A stretch of DNA of 11,930 bases, from assembly GCA_043747295.1 (NCBI GenBank), contig JAYTPK010000191.1, positions 1-11,930 of the forward strand. The letters are read 5' to 3'. Shown piece by piece: positions 1-6,820 of this stretch. The DNA is from JAAFIP01 sp043747295 (lineage in GTDB: Bacteria; Pseudomonadota; Gammaproteobacteria; Burkholderiales; Burkholderiaceae_C). Numbering within the stretch: the first letter of the stretch is position 1; the number at the start of each line of letters is the position of its first letter. A program made the position numbers and the translations under genes. The notes below the pieces were generated by a model. That model did no database searches, had not been told where the DNA came from, and was given only the letters and a program-made list of their open reading frames with translations.

Positions 1-35
1 GATGCGCGCAACATTAACCGCATGTAAACACCCAT

Positions 36-70
36 AAAAAAAGGCCAATCGCGCAAACGATTGACCTTTT
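36..70 (-). terminator. intrinsic terminator after tRNA-Phe
   Basis: Two 13-base arms (39-51 and 58-70) are complementary around a 6-base loop. In the minus-strand RNA the single imperfect position becomes a G-U wobble, so the stem is effectively complete, and it is followed by a run of seven U (36-42). The orientation and the 6-base distance from the tRNA 3' end indicate that it ends the tRNA-Phe transcript. It may also end any read-through from the two-component genes upstream, because no other terminator is visible between them and the tRNA. Confidence 0.85.
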
Positions 71-76
71 AAAATT

Positions 77-152
77 TGGTGGCCTGGGGCGGAATCGAAC
101 CACCGACACAAGGATTTTCAATCCTCTGCTCTACCGACTGAGCTACCGGGCC
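77..152 (-). tRNA. tRNA-Phe (anticodon GAA)
   Basis: On the minus strand a 76-base cloverleaf can be drawn: D arm with AGCTCAGTCGGTAGAGC, anticodon stem GAGGA/TCCTT with loop TTGAAAA (anticodon GAA, phenylalanine), T loop TTCGATT on a 5-bp stem, discriminator A, and an encoded CCA end. The acceptor stem is GGCCCGG against CCAGGCC. Six of seven pairs form, but position 5-68 is C-A instead of the C-G that I recall for related bacteria, where the 3' arm reads CCGGGCC. The tRNA identity is secure. The mismatch may be a real variant or a sequencing error. The gene lies 61 bases after the response-regulator stop codon, with its own -10 box in between. Confidence 0.95.
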
Positions 153-180
153 AATTTCTGCGTTTTTAGTACAGCCTTAA

Positions 181-186
181 ATTATA
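181..186 (-). promoter_or_regulatory. -10 element of the tRNA-Phe promoter
   Basis: The minus strand reads TATAAT, a perfect sigma-70 -10 hexamer. It sits 28 bases upstream of the mature tRNA 5' end, which places transcription start near 174 and leaves a leader of about 20 bases. No convincing -35 hexamer is visible at 16-18 bases spacing, and that region overlaps the end of the response-regulator gene. Confidence 0.5.
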
Positions 187-213
187 GCTCAATTGCCGCG
201 GCTAATAGCGTGC

Positions 214-897
214 CTAAGCGCTGCGCTTACTGCGGCTGAGGTCAACACCCAGTTGCTTGAGCTTACGGTACAAGTGGGTACGCTCTAGGCCAGTTTTCTC
301 GGCCACACGGGTCATCGAGCCGCCCTCTTTGGACAAGTGGAACTCAAAATAGGCTTTTTCAAACTCATCGCGTGCTTCGCGCAAAGGCTTGTCTAGCTGG
401 AAGTTTTGGCTGGCCATGGGGCCTATGTCCATCACCTCGGGCAATGACTGCCCCCCAGTCATTGCGGCCTCCACAGTCAGGTCTAGTGCTTTTGGCGCTG
501 CAGAGCTGGCGGGGGCCATCACTTTAGCGCGGCCACCTTTGGCCAAGCCATCGTTCACAGCTTTGAGTAGCTTTTGCAAGGTGATGGGTTTTTCTAAAAA
601 CGAATGCGCACCAATCTTGGTGGCCTCCACCGCCGTATCAATCGTGGCGTGGCCACTCATCATGATGACGGGCATGCCTAATAGACCAGAGGCCGCCCAC
701 TCTTTGAGCAGAGTCACGCCATCGGTATCGGGCATCCAAATATCTAGCAACACCAGATCAGGCGTGTAGCGCTGACGCGCTTGGCGCGCTTGTCCAGCAT
801 TTTCTGCCGACTCGACGTTATGTCCTTCGTCGTTGAGAATCTCGATAAGCAGGTCGCGGATGCCTAACTCGTCGTCTACCACCAAAATATTTGCCAT
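214..897 (-). CDS. NtrX-like response regulator, receiver plus Fis-type HTH
   Basis: Response regulator of 227 residues, probably phosphorylated by the NtrY-type kinase encoded just upstream. Residues 1-120 form a CheY-like receiver: acidic pair D8/D9, phospho-acceptor D52 in LLDIWMP, S81 in MMSGHA, and K103 in EKP. A low-complexity linker follows (about 121-165). Residues about 170-220 form a Fis-type helix-turn-helix, with an LREARDEFEKAYFEFHL helix followed by VAEKTGLERTHLYRKLKQLG, closely resembling the C-terminus of NtrX/NtrC. The central AAA+ sigma-54-activation domain of true NtrX (about 450 residues) is absent: the linker has no Walker A and no GAFTGA. It should therefore bind DNA but not remodel sigma-54 polymerase. 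RegA/ActR share the receiver-Fis plan but pair with RegB-type kinases. The ATG at 897 begins the canonical receiver start MANILVVDDE; no strong Shine-Dalgarno is visible. The stop is TAG. Confidence 0.9.
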   Translation of the reverse strand: MANILVVDDELGIRDLLIEILNDEGHNVESAENAGQARQARQRYTPDLVLLDIWMPDTDGVTLLKEWAASGLLGMPVIMMSGHATIDTAVEATKIGAHSFLEKPITLQKLLKAVNDGLAKGGRAKVMAPASSAAPKALDLTVEAAMTGGQSLPEVMDIGPMASQNFQLDKPLREARDEFEKAYFEFHLSKEGGSMTRVAEKTGLERTHLYRKLKQLGVDLSRSKRSA

Positions 898-977
898 ACT
901 GACTGTTATCCGTGTCTAGGTATTAGGGACTCACGCCTGCGCTAGGTTCTGCTGTTGCAGATTAGCGACTGTGTGTA

Positions 978-3356
978 TTAAACCACAGCAAAGGATACTA
1001 TTACCTGTGCGCCTAAAAGGATTTTTTTATCGTTTTCCCCTGTACTCGCATCTGCACTGTTTGAGTCTGGATTGGCTGGGGCATAGCGGTTAGACAAATC
1101 GATGCGTGCGCCGTGCTCATCAGCGATTTTTTTGACTACCGCTAAACCTAGCCCTGTTCCCTTAGCTTTGGTAGTGACATAAGGCTCAAAGGCGCGTTGC
1201 AAAATATTGGGGGCAAAGCCGGGGCCACTGTCACGCACCACCAACCGCACCCGTTTGCTGACCGCACTAAATTGGGTGCTGATGGTCACGCTACTTTGAG
1301 TAGCTGTTGCAGCAGAGCTAATATCTGCTGAAAAGATGCTGGGCTGCTTGGAAGCGCTGGCGTCTTGTGCGTTTTGCAGCAGGTTATGGATCACTTGCCG
1401 CAGCTGCTGGGCATCACCCAAAATCATTGGGCAGTCAGTGGCCAGGTCACTGGTGACCGGTACCTCGCTGGCATCAGGCGCATACAGCTGAAGTACATCG
1501 GTGACCAGTGCATTCAGGTCTAAGGGCTTGAGTTCAGCGCTGGGCAGTCGGGCATAGTCTCTGAACTCATTGACCAGCCGCTTCATGGCGTCTACTTGGT
1601 CCACAATGGTCTTGACAGACTTAGTCAGCAGGGCACCATCTGCTGTCGACAACTTGTCGTGCAACTTCATCTCTAGGCGCTCTGCAGACAGTTGGATGGG
1701 GGTTAATGGATTTTTAATTTCATGCGCCAGCCTACGTGCCACCTCACCCCAGGCTTGCGCGCGTTGGGCCGACACCATGTCTGACACATCATCAAACACT
1801 AGCAGTCTGCGCCCCTGCGGCAGTTGTGCACCGCGTGCAATGATGCTGATGGTAGGATCATTGTGCAAAGGACTTGGCTGCAAAGATTCTTTGGCATTGC
1901 TGTGATAGCCCAGCTCAAACGAGTGCTGCCAATGGTCCAAGTCATGAGAACTTTTATCGCCCAAGAATGTGTCGAACTGCTGCGCTATACCATCAGCAAA
2001 ACCATCTAACCCAGGCACATTGTTTAGCGACTTGCCCTCATACGCAGCTAGTGGTGCACGCAGCACGCGGGTGGCACCAGGATTGGAAGACAAAATAATA
2101 CCTTGCTGGTCTAACACCATTACGCCCGCGGTCAGATTGTCTAGAATAGTTTGCAAGTTATCGCGCGAGGCATCTACTGCCTCCATACTGCGCTGCACTT
2201 GGCTGCGTGCATCAAGTAATTGTTGGGTCATGTCGGCAAACGAACGTGTCAAACCGCCTAGCTCGTCGCGTGTTTGCAAGGCGGCTTTGGGAGCCAAATC
2301 GCCCGCTGCCACGCGCGCCACACCGTCGGCCAAAACAAGTAGTGGGCGTACGATTTGGTTGCCCATTAACACTGCCAGCAGCACGGCGCCAAACACAGCC
2401 AAAAACAAACTTAGCGTCAAGGTACCAATGTACATCTTGCGAAGCCCGCTGCGCGCAAGCGCACGTTCTTGGTATTCTTTATAAGCGGTTTGCACCGCCA
2501 ATGCGTTAGCCACCAAAGTAGCAGGTAAAGCTTGCACCACTTGCAAATAGCGCTGCTCTGCAGTCAAGCCAATACTGGTAGCACCCACCACGGCTAAGGC
2601 GCGCATCTTGGCATTGTTGCTGGAGTTCGTGCTAGTGCCTACAGCGTCTTCTAGGCCATCAATTTGCGTGATCACACGCTGGCCACGCGCCTGCCTAAAC
2701 TGGGCAGTAGTAGGTTTATCAGGTTGCAAACTAAAACGCGAATCTCCTGCGCTGGCAATCACTTGGCCACTGGCGCTCCACAGCACCACGTCGCTGGCTG
2801 CCAGCTGCTCACGCAAACGCTCCAGGGCCACAGCAGCGCTAGCATCGCTGGCCTGACCCAGCTGCTCAGCTGCTACGCGTGTTTTGGCGCTCAGTTCGTT
2901 AGACAGCGTGTCTAACGAGGTGCGGCCTAAATTCAAACCTGCATCCAGCGCGCCCTCTACTTTGACATCAAACCAGCTCTCAATGGATCGCGCCACAAAC
3001 TGATATGAAACCACATAAATTACTGCCCCTGGTGCGAAACCTACCAGGGCAAAAATGGCGGCTAGCTTAATAAGCAAGCGACTGCCAAATTTGCCACGCC
3101 GCAGCCGCCACACTAAACGCCAGACAATCCACAATATGACTATCAATAACGCGCAGGCGATGATGACGTTGAACAAAAATAATCGCGCGTAGTTTTCTTC
3201 GTACAGGGCTTGGTTATTGGTCGCCTGCGTGAGTAAAAACATCAACACCAGCGCCATACCAGCCATGGCAGCCGCGCCAATGCCCAGTGCCCACGACAGA
3301 CTGCGCGCGCTGCGTGCAGTGCTAGGTGCGGTGGTGGGCGAGGCGGAGGTACTCAT
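978..3356 (-). CDS. ntrY: NtrY-type membrane sensor histidine kinase
   Basis: Sensor kinase of 792 residues in the inner membrane. Hydrophobic helices lie at about 22-44, 59-84, 95-118 and 308-332. The large segment between helices three and four (about 120-305) is probably periplasmic. A HAMP linker (about 334-388) and a PAS-like domain (about 395-525) precede the kinase core. The H box is RRLAHEIKNPLTP with phospho-acceptor H545. The N box is around HNLLQNAQDA (655-666), the G1 box is DSGPGF (709-714), the F box is FEPYVTTK (723-730) and the G2 box is GTGLGLAV (733-740). Low-complexity inserts occur before the G1 box and near the C-terminus (about 757-780). This is the family's usual layout (NtrY/GlnL-like), with the regulator gene 80 bases downstream. 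The input signal cannot be read from sequence; NtrY kinases are linked to nitrogen or redox responses in other bacteria. No Shine-Dalgarno is obvious upstream of the ATG. The stop is TAA. Confidence 0.93.
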   Translation of the reverse strand: MSTSASPTTAPSTARSARSLSWALGIGAAAMAGMALVLMFLLTQATNNQALYEENYARLFLFNVIIACALLIVILWIVWRLVWRLRRGKFGSRLLIKLAAIFALVGFAPGAVIYVVSYQFVARSIESWFDVKVEGALDAGLNLGRTSLDTLSNELSAKTRVAAEQLGQASDASAAVALERLREQLAASDVVLWSASGQVIASAGDSRFSLQPDKPTTAQFRQARGQRVITQIDGLEDAVGTSTNSSNNAKMRALAVVGATSIGLTAEQRYLQVVQALPATLVANALAVQTAYKEYQERALARSGLRKMYIGTLTLSLFLAVFGAVLLAVLMGNQIVRPLLVLADGVARVAAGDLAPKAALQTRDELGGLTRSFADMTQQLLDARSQVQRSMEAVDASRDNLQTILDNLTAGVMVLDQQGIILSSNPGATRVLRAPLAAYEGKSLNNVPGLDGFADGIAQQFDTFLGDKSSHDLDHWQHSFELGYHSNAKESLQPSPLHNDPTISIIARGAQLPQGRRLLVFDDVSDMVSAQRAQAWGEVARRLAHEIKNPLTPIQLSAERLEMKLHDKLSTADGALLTKSVKTIVDQVDAMKRLVNEFRDYARLPSAELKPLDLNALVTDVLQLYAPDASEVPVTSDLATDCPMILGDAQQLRQVIHNLLQNAQDASASKQPSIFSADISSAATATQSSVTISTQFSAVSKRVRLVVRDSGPGFAPNILQRAFEPYVTTKAKGTGLGLAVVKKIADEHGARIDLSNRYAPANPDSNSADASTGENDKKILLGAQVIVSFAVV

Positions 3357-3393
3357 AGGGCTGGAGATAGGAGGCTGAGTGGCTTAGCACCCA

Positions 3394-4071
3394 TCAACGG
3401 GCCTCAGCAGGCTCGGGTCGCAGATATTGCTTTACGTTGATGTTCCAGTCGCTTTGTCCCGTCACACCGATTTGCAGGGGCCTGGGCAATTGCGCTAAAT
3501 CAAGCTTGAAGCTGTATTCCACATTAAAGCGACCTTCGGCATCTAGGTCAGTCGCATCGGCAATTTTCCAGCGGGCCACGCGGCGTACGGTGGCCAATGC
3601 CTCGCCTAAGCTGTCAAATTGCTGGGTCAGCGAGATGCCGGTAGCAGCGCTGGCCACAGTGCCGCTGGCCACACCTAAACGCCAACGTCGTGTGAGTGGC
3701 TGATAAGCTAAGCGCACAGTGCGCGTGGCGCTGGTAATGCGCTTGTCATACCAGTACCAGCGGTCGCGGTACACCTGTACTTCGCTGACAAAGGTGATGG
3801 GCACGCCTTTAAGCAAAGCCTCCTCTACCGCCAAAGGCAGCTCAAACTGCAGTGTGGCGCTTAGATAAAAACCCTCGTCGCTGCGCTCTACGCGGATCGA
3901 GGTGATAGCGGCGTTAGTGCCCTGGGCATAGGCTGCGGTGGTGGCAAGCGGTGCGACAAGCAACGTACTTATGGCCAAACCCCATGCGCAGCACAGGCGT
4001 GCAAAGGCGGCACTACTGCGCTGGCGCAGTAGCCTTAACCAGTACAGCGTAATAAAAACCGTCGTGTCCAC
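3394..4071 (-). CDS. exported DUF4390 protein
   Basis: Protein of 225 residues matching the DUF4390 family, which commonly sits between rsmB and ntrY in Burkholderiales; this placement is from memory. An N-terminal signal is visible: basic segment LLRQRSS (about 14-20), hydrophobic core about 28-46, and probable cleavage after AYA at residue 49. The mature part contains SIRVERSDEGFYLSATLQFELP and a WRLGV segment, typical of the family, and appears all-beta. The start is a GTG lying inside the end of rsmB (59-base overlap). No in-frame ATG occurs before the signal core, so translation is probably coupled to rsmB. A weak AGGA lies about 11 bases upstream of the GTG. No enzymatic motif is visible. 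The family function is unknown, but the genomic link suggests an envelope role connected to the NtrY kinase; that link is inference. Confidence 0.85.
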   Translation of the reverse strand: MDTTVFITLYWLRLLRQRSSAAFARLCCAWGLAISTLLVAPLATTAAYAQGTNAAITSIRVERSDEGFYLSATLQFELPLAVEEALLKGVPITFVSEVQVYRDRWYWYDKRITSATRTVRLAYQPLTRRWRLGVASGTVASAATGISLTQQFDSLGEALATVRRVARWKIADATDLDAEGRFNVEYSFKLDLAQLPRPLQIGVTGQSDWNINVKQYLRPEPAEAR

Positions 4072-5407
4072 CGAAATGATTGTCCTGCATGGCTTTGGCG
4101 CTAGGTGGGCTTTGGGGCAATAAATGACCTACAGAGGGTTGTAATAGCGCATCTTTGTTGTGCGTAACAAACGTTTGTATCTGATCGTGGCCTTCTGCCT
4201 TGAAAACCGAGCAGGTGCAGTACACCAAAGGGCATCCGGGCCGTAGCAGGGGCCACAGGGCTTTGAGCAGCTTGTATTGCAGGCTTTGCAGCTGTGCAAT
4301 GTCGCTATCACGGCGCAGCCAGCGGATATCAGGGTGGCGGCGCACTATGCCCGAGGCTGAGCATGGGGCGTCCAGCAAAATCGCGTCAAACGGCTGGCCG
4401 TCCCACCAACTGGCGGGCTGTGCAGCGTCTGCGGCGACGATATGGGCTTGCAGTTGCAAACGACTAAGGTTTTCTTCGATACGTTGGCATCGCTCAGGGT
4501 CAATGTCCAAAGCCGTCACTTCGATGGGCCAGCCACGGGTGGCGGCGTACTCTAGCAAATGGGCGGTCTTGCCGCCCGGGGCAGCGCAGGCGTCTAGCAC
4601 GCGCCATGTTCGTGCAGCAGTGCTTACAGGCGTGTCTTGCGCAGGTTGGGCTTTAGCCAGCGCATCTAGCAGCATGGGCGCTGCCAACTGCGCCGCTGCG
4701 TCTTGCACTGAGAACCAGCCTTGCGCATACCCCGGCAGCGCGGGCACATAGGTGCTATGGGCCAGCTCTAGGCCACTGTGCGCTACCGCGCGTGCGGGCA
4801 GCTGCAGGTGTGCCAGAGCCTGTTTAAAAGCCTCTACCGTGGTGGCACGCGTATTGACGCGCAAGGTCATGGGGGCTGCGTGGGTGCTGGCCTGCACAAT
4901 AGCCTGCCATTGGTCTGGGTAGTCACGTTGCAGGCGCTGCAGCCACCAAGCTGGGTGGTTCCACTGCGCAACGGGTTGCTTTAACGCTGTGGCGAGTAAA
5001 GCCTCACGTTCACGCAAAAACCTGCGCAAACAGGCATTGATAAAATTGGCCTGCGCGCGCGTAGCCGCCCCACGCTTTGCGGCCTCAACCGCTTGGTTGA
5101 CCAAGGTGTGGGCTTCGTAATACACACTGCCAGCGGCTGGGGCAGCGTCGTCGCTTTGGTCAGACGCCACCGCCAGTGCTAGCACACTGCATAGCAGTGC
5201 ATCGGCTGATGGGCTGGGTGCGCGCGGGGCTAGCAGGCCGCGCAAGACCTGTGCAGTGCCATAGTGGCGCAGCACAGCAAAAGCCAAGGCCTGCACACCA
5301 GGACGCAAGGCATTTTCAATGCCTAATTGGGCTGTAGTCCATGATTTTCCTGATTTAACAGCTATTAAAACTGTAGCGACAGCATTGAGCTGTCGCCACA
5401 AAGGCAC
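4013..5407 (-). CDS. rsmB: 16S rRNA (cytosine-967 C5)-methyltransferase RsmB
   Basis: RsmB (Sun/Fmu) transfers a methyl group from S-adenosylmethionine to C967 of 16S rRNA in the ribosomal P-site region. From the GTG start it is 464 residues. Residues about 5-165 are the NusB-like RNA-binding domain (RPGVQALAF, NFINACLRRF). Residues about 170-458 are the methyltransferase: SAM-binding LDACAAPGGKT (261-271), LLDAPCSASGIVRRHPDI containing C339, and YCTCS containing the catalytic nucleophile C389. The family ending FGGHDGFYYA is present at 445 onward, so the gene is intact. The start is uncertain. The GTG is the only ordinary start codon after the in-frame stop at 5525-5527, it has no Shine-Dalgarno, and it directly abuts a long hairpin. 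The frame is open upstream with a Ser/Ala/Pro-rich sequence, and ATT at 5504-5506 is an alternative. The stop is TAG, inside the DUF4390 gene start. Confidence 0.95.
   Translation of the reverse strand: MPLWRQLNAVATVLIAVKSGKSWTTAQLGIENALRPGVQALAFAVLRHYGTAQVLRGLLAPRAPSPSADALLCSVLALAVASDQSDDAAPAAGSVYYEAHTLVNQAVEAAKRGAATRAQANFINACLRRFLREREALLATALKQPVAQWNHPAWWLQRLQRDYPDQWQAIVQASTHAAPMTLRVNTRATTVEAFKQALAHLQLPARAVAHSGLELAHSTYVPALPGYAQGWFSVQDAAAQLAAPMLLDALAKAQPAQDTPVSTAARTWRVLDACAAPGGKTAHLLEYAATRGWPIEVTALDIDPERCQRIEENLSRLQLQAHIVAADAAQPASWWDGQPFDAILLDAPCSASGIVRRHPDIRWLRRDSDIAQLQSLQYKLLKALWPLLRPGCPLVYCTCSVFKAEGHDQIQTFVTHNKDALLQPSVGHLLPQSPPSAKAMQDNHFGGHDGFYYAVLVKATAPAQ
5359..5377. repeat. 19-base motif copy 1 (CAGCTATTA-N4-TGTAGC)
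   Basis: The plus strand reads CAGCTATTAAAACTGTAGC. It shares the outer 15 of 19 positions with a copy at 7978-7996, differing only in the central four bases. GCTA and TAGC within it are inverted. This copy lies inside the N-terminal coding part of rsmB, where codons are unusually A+T-rich (residues about 11-18). From memory, similar GCTATTA...GTAGC strings recur between genes in Comamonadaceae. Confidence 0.4.
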
Positions 5408-5465
5408 ACTGCCAGCAGGGCTCTGGGGTGCACCATTTTGTGGTGCACTAGAACTTGCTGGCAGT
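5408..5465 (-). promoter_or_regulatory. long RNA stem-loop abutting the rsmB GTG start
   Basis: Nested inverted repeats form an almost continuous hairpin. The outer arms are perfect 10-mers (5408-5417 ACTGCCAGCA with 5456-5465 TGCTGGCAGT). A middle 5-bp helix (5420-5424 with 5450-5454) needs one G-U pair in the minus-strand RNA. The inner arms are perfect 8-mers (5428-5435 GTGCACCA with 5441-5448 TGGTGCAC) around a 5-base loop. The last paired base is immediately followed by the GTG start of rsmB. There is no U-run, so it is not a standard intrinsic terminator. It could be a translational control element, an RNA-processing site between the fccB and rsmB messages, or a REP-like palindromic insertion. 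Confidence 0.7.
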
Positions 5466-5511
5466 AGTAAGCGGCTGCGCGGTACAGCTAGGGATGGTGC
5501 TGAAATACGCT

Positions 5512-6810
5512 CTACCCCAGCGTGTCAGCCCAAATGTTTTGCGCCCAGTTCATGGCGTAAACACCTTCTAGTTGCGTCACATCAGATTTCAAATCAATCG
5601 ACGACACACCACCCGAACCGGCTACGGTTTTAAAGGTTTTTTCGGCAGCCACATATTCATGCACGCTGGCTACGTGCACCACGTTTTTGTCGTCCACAAA
5701 GCTGTAGCAAGTGTTGGTGAGCATGGGCGCTGGGTTGATCTCCCAGCCCGACAATTGCGCCACGATAGCGGCAGCTGCCACCTTGGCATGGCTGTTGGCC
5801 ATGTGGCCGCTTTTGGGCATGGCCGGTGCAATTTGGATGCTGTCGCCCAACACGTGCACGTCTTTGGCTGCGGTGGACTCAAAGGTTTGGTAGTTGACAC
5901 CGCACCAACGTCCGTTGGCTTGGTTGTTTAACTTGGCTTGCTGGGCAATGGTGCCTGCACGCATAGACGGCAGCACGTTCAGCACGGCAGCTTTGACATC
6001 GTCTTGGATTTCAAACTTCAAAGTACTAGTTTTAGCATCCACCGCTGTCACCTTATGGTCGCCACGGTATTCGATCATGCCTTTGTACTGCTCGGCCCAG
6101 ACCTTTTTAAACAACGGGCCTTTGGAGGTAACGTCCGGGTTGCCGTCCAAGATCAGCACTTTGCTGTTGGGTTTGGCTTGTTTAAAGTACCAGGCCACTT
6201 GGCAGGCGCGCTCATACGGCCCGGGAGGGCAGCGGTAGGGTGCCACGGGGATGCTGATGGCAAACACGCCGCCGTCAGGCATGTCGAGCAGCTGTTTACG
6301 CAGAGCTACGGTCTCTGCACCCGCCTTCCAGGCTTGCAGCACTTGGCCGCTGGCTTGCGCGGCTGCCAAGCCTTCTACGCTACTCATCATCAGCTCAATG
6401 CCCGGTGACACTACTAGTTTGTCGTACGCAATGGTGGTACCGCGTGACAGGGTGACGGTTTTCTTGTCGGCATCAATCGCTGTGGCCATGTCTTTGACCA
6501 CCGTAATACCGTGGTTTTTAGACAGCCCGTTGTAGCTTGTGGTCAAAAAGTCTATGCCCTTACTACCGCCGACCACCAAGTTAGACATGGGGCACGACAC
6601 AAAAGAATCGTTAGGCTCGATCAACACCACATCAATTTTGTAGTCTGACAGCAGGCGCACATATTTGGCTGCGGTAGCACCCCCATAGCCACCGCCAATG
6701 ACGACAACTTTGGCTTTAGTAGGAATGCTGGCGGTCGTGGCGCAAGCGCCTAGGCCTAGCAAGCTGATGGCAGCGGAAGACTGGAGAAAGCTTCTGCGTT
6801 GAAGTGACAT
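5512..6810 (-). CDS. fccB: flavocytochrome c sulfide dehydrogenase flavoprotein subunit (FccB-like)
   Basis: FAD protein of 432 residues that in characterised relatives oxidises sulfide in the periplasm and passes electrons to the partner cytochrome. The N-terminus has a twin-arginine signal (QRRSFLQ, R5/R6) and a lipobox-like LGAC (C23), so it may be a Tat-exported lipoprotein. The dinucleotide fold begins VVVIGGGYGGATAAK (35-49). FVSCPMSN carries C73, corresponding to the cysteine that binds FAD covalently in Allochromatium FccB. C184/C193 (YRCPPGPYERAC) and C358 (NTCYSF) fit the redox-active cysteines, and LGDSI (311-315) is the second FAD-contact region. An upstream in-frame ATG would give 442 residues, but I chose 6810 because TAAGGAG lies directly before it at standard spacing and the Tat motif then falls at the N-terminus. 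It follows the cytochrome gene after 10 bases. The stop is TAG. Confidence 0.9.
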   Translation of the reverse strand: MSLQRRSFLQSSAAISLLGLGACATTASIPTKAKVVVIGGGYGGATAAKYVRLLSDYKIDVVLIEPNDSFVSCPMSNLVVGGSKGIDFLTTSYNGLSKNHGITVVKDMATAIDADKKTVTLSRGTTIAYDKLVVSPGIELMMSSVEGLAAAQASGQVLQAWKAGAETVALRKQLLDMPDGGVFAISIPVAPYRCPPGPYERACQVAWYFKQAKPNSKVLILDGNPDVTSKGPLFKKVWAEQYKGMIEYRGDHKVTAVDAKTSTLKFEIQDDVKAAVLNVLPSMRAGTIAQQAKLNNQANGRWCGVNYQTFESTAAKDVHVLGDSIQIAPAMPKSGHMANSHAKVAAAAIVAQLSGWEINPAPMLTNTCYSFVDDKNVVHVASVHEYVAAEKTFKTVAGSGGVSSIDLKSDVTQLEGVYAMNWAQNIWADTLG

Positions 6811-6813
6811 AGT

Positions 6814-6820
6814 GCGCTCC
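6814..6820 (-). promoter_or_regulatory. ribosome binding site fixing the fccB start
   Basis: The minus strand reads AATAAGGAGCGCACTATG. AAGGAG overlaps the TAA stop of the cytochrome gene and stands 7 bases before the ATG at 6808-6810. This favours the shorter flavoprotein start and suggests tight coupling of the two cistrons. Confidence 0.8.

Noticed and set aside
196..203. GCCGCGGC palindrome near the regulator stop codon
   Set aside because: Only an 8-base G+C-rich palindrome with no loop or T-run; not a credible terminator or operator by itself.
1969..2484. Plus-strand open frame of 171 codons opposite the NtrY gene
   Set aside because: It lies fully within a well-supported kinase coding region, has no recognisable domain, and looks like a codon-bias shadow.
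5938..6408. Plus-strand open frame of 156 codons opposite fccB
   Set aside because: Antisense to conserved flavoprotein sequence; no ribosome binding site or family resemblance.
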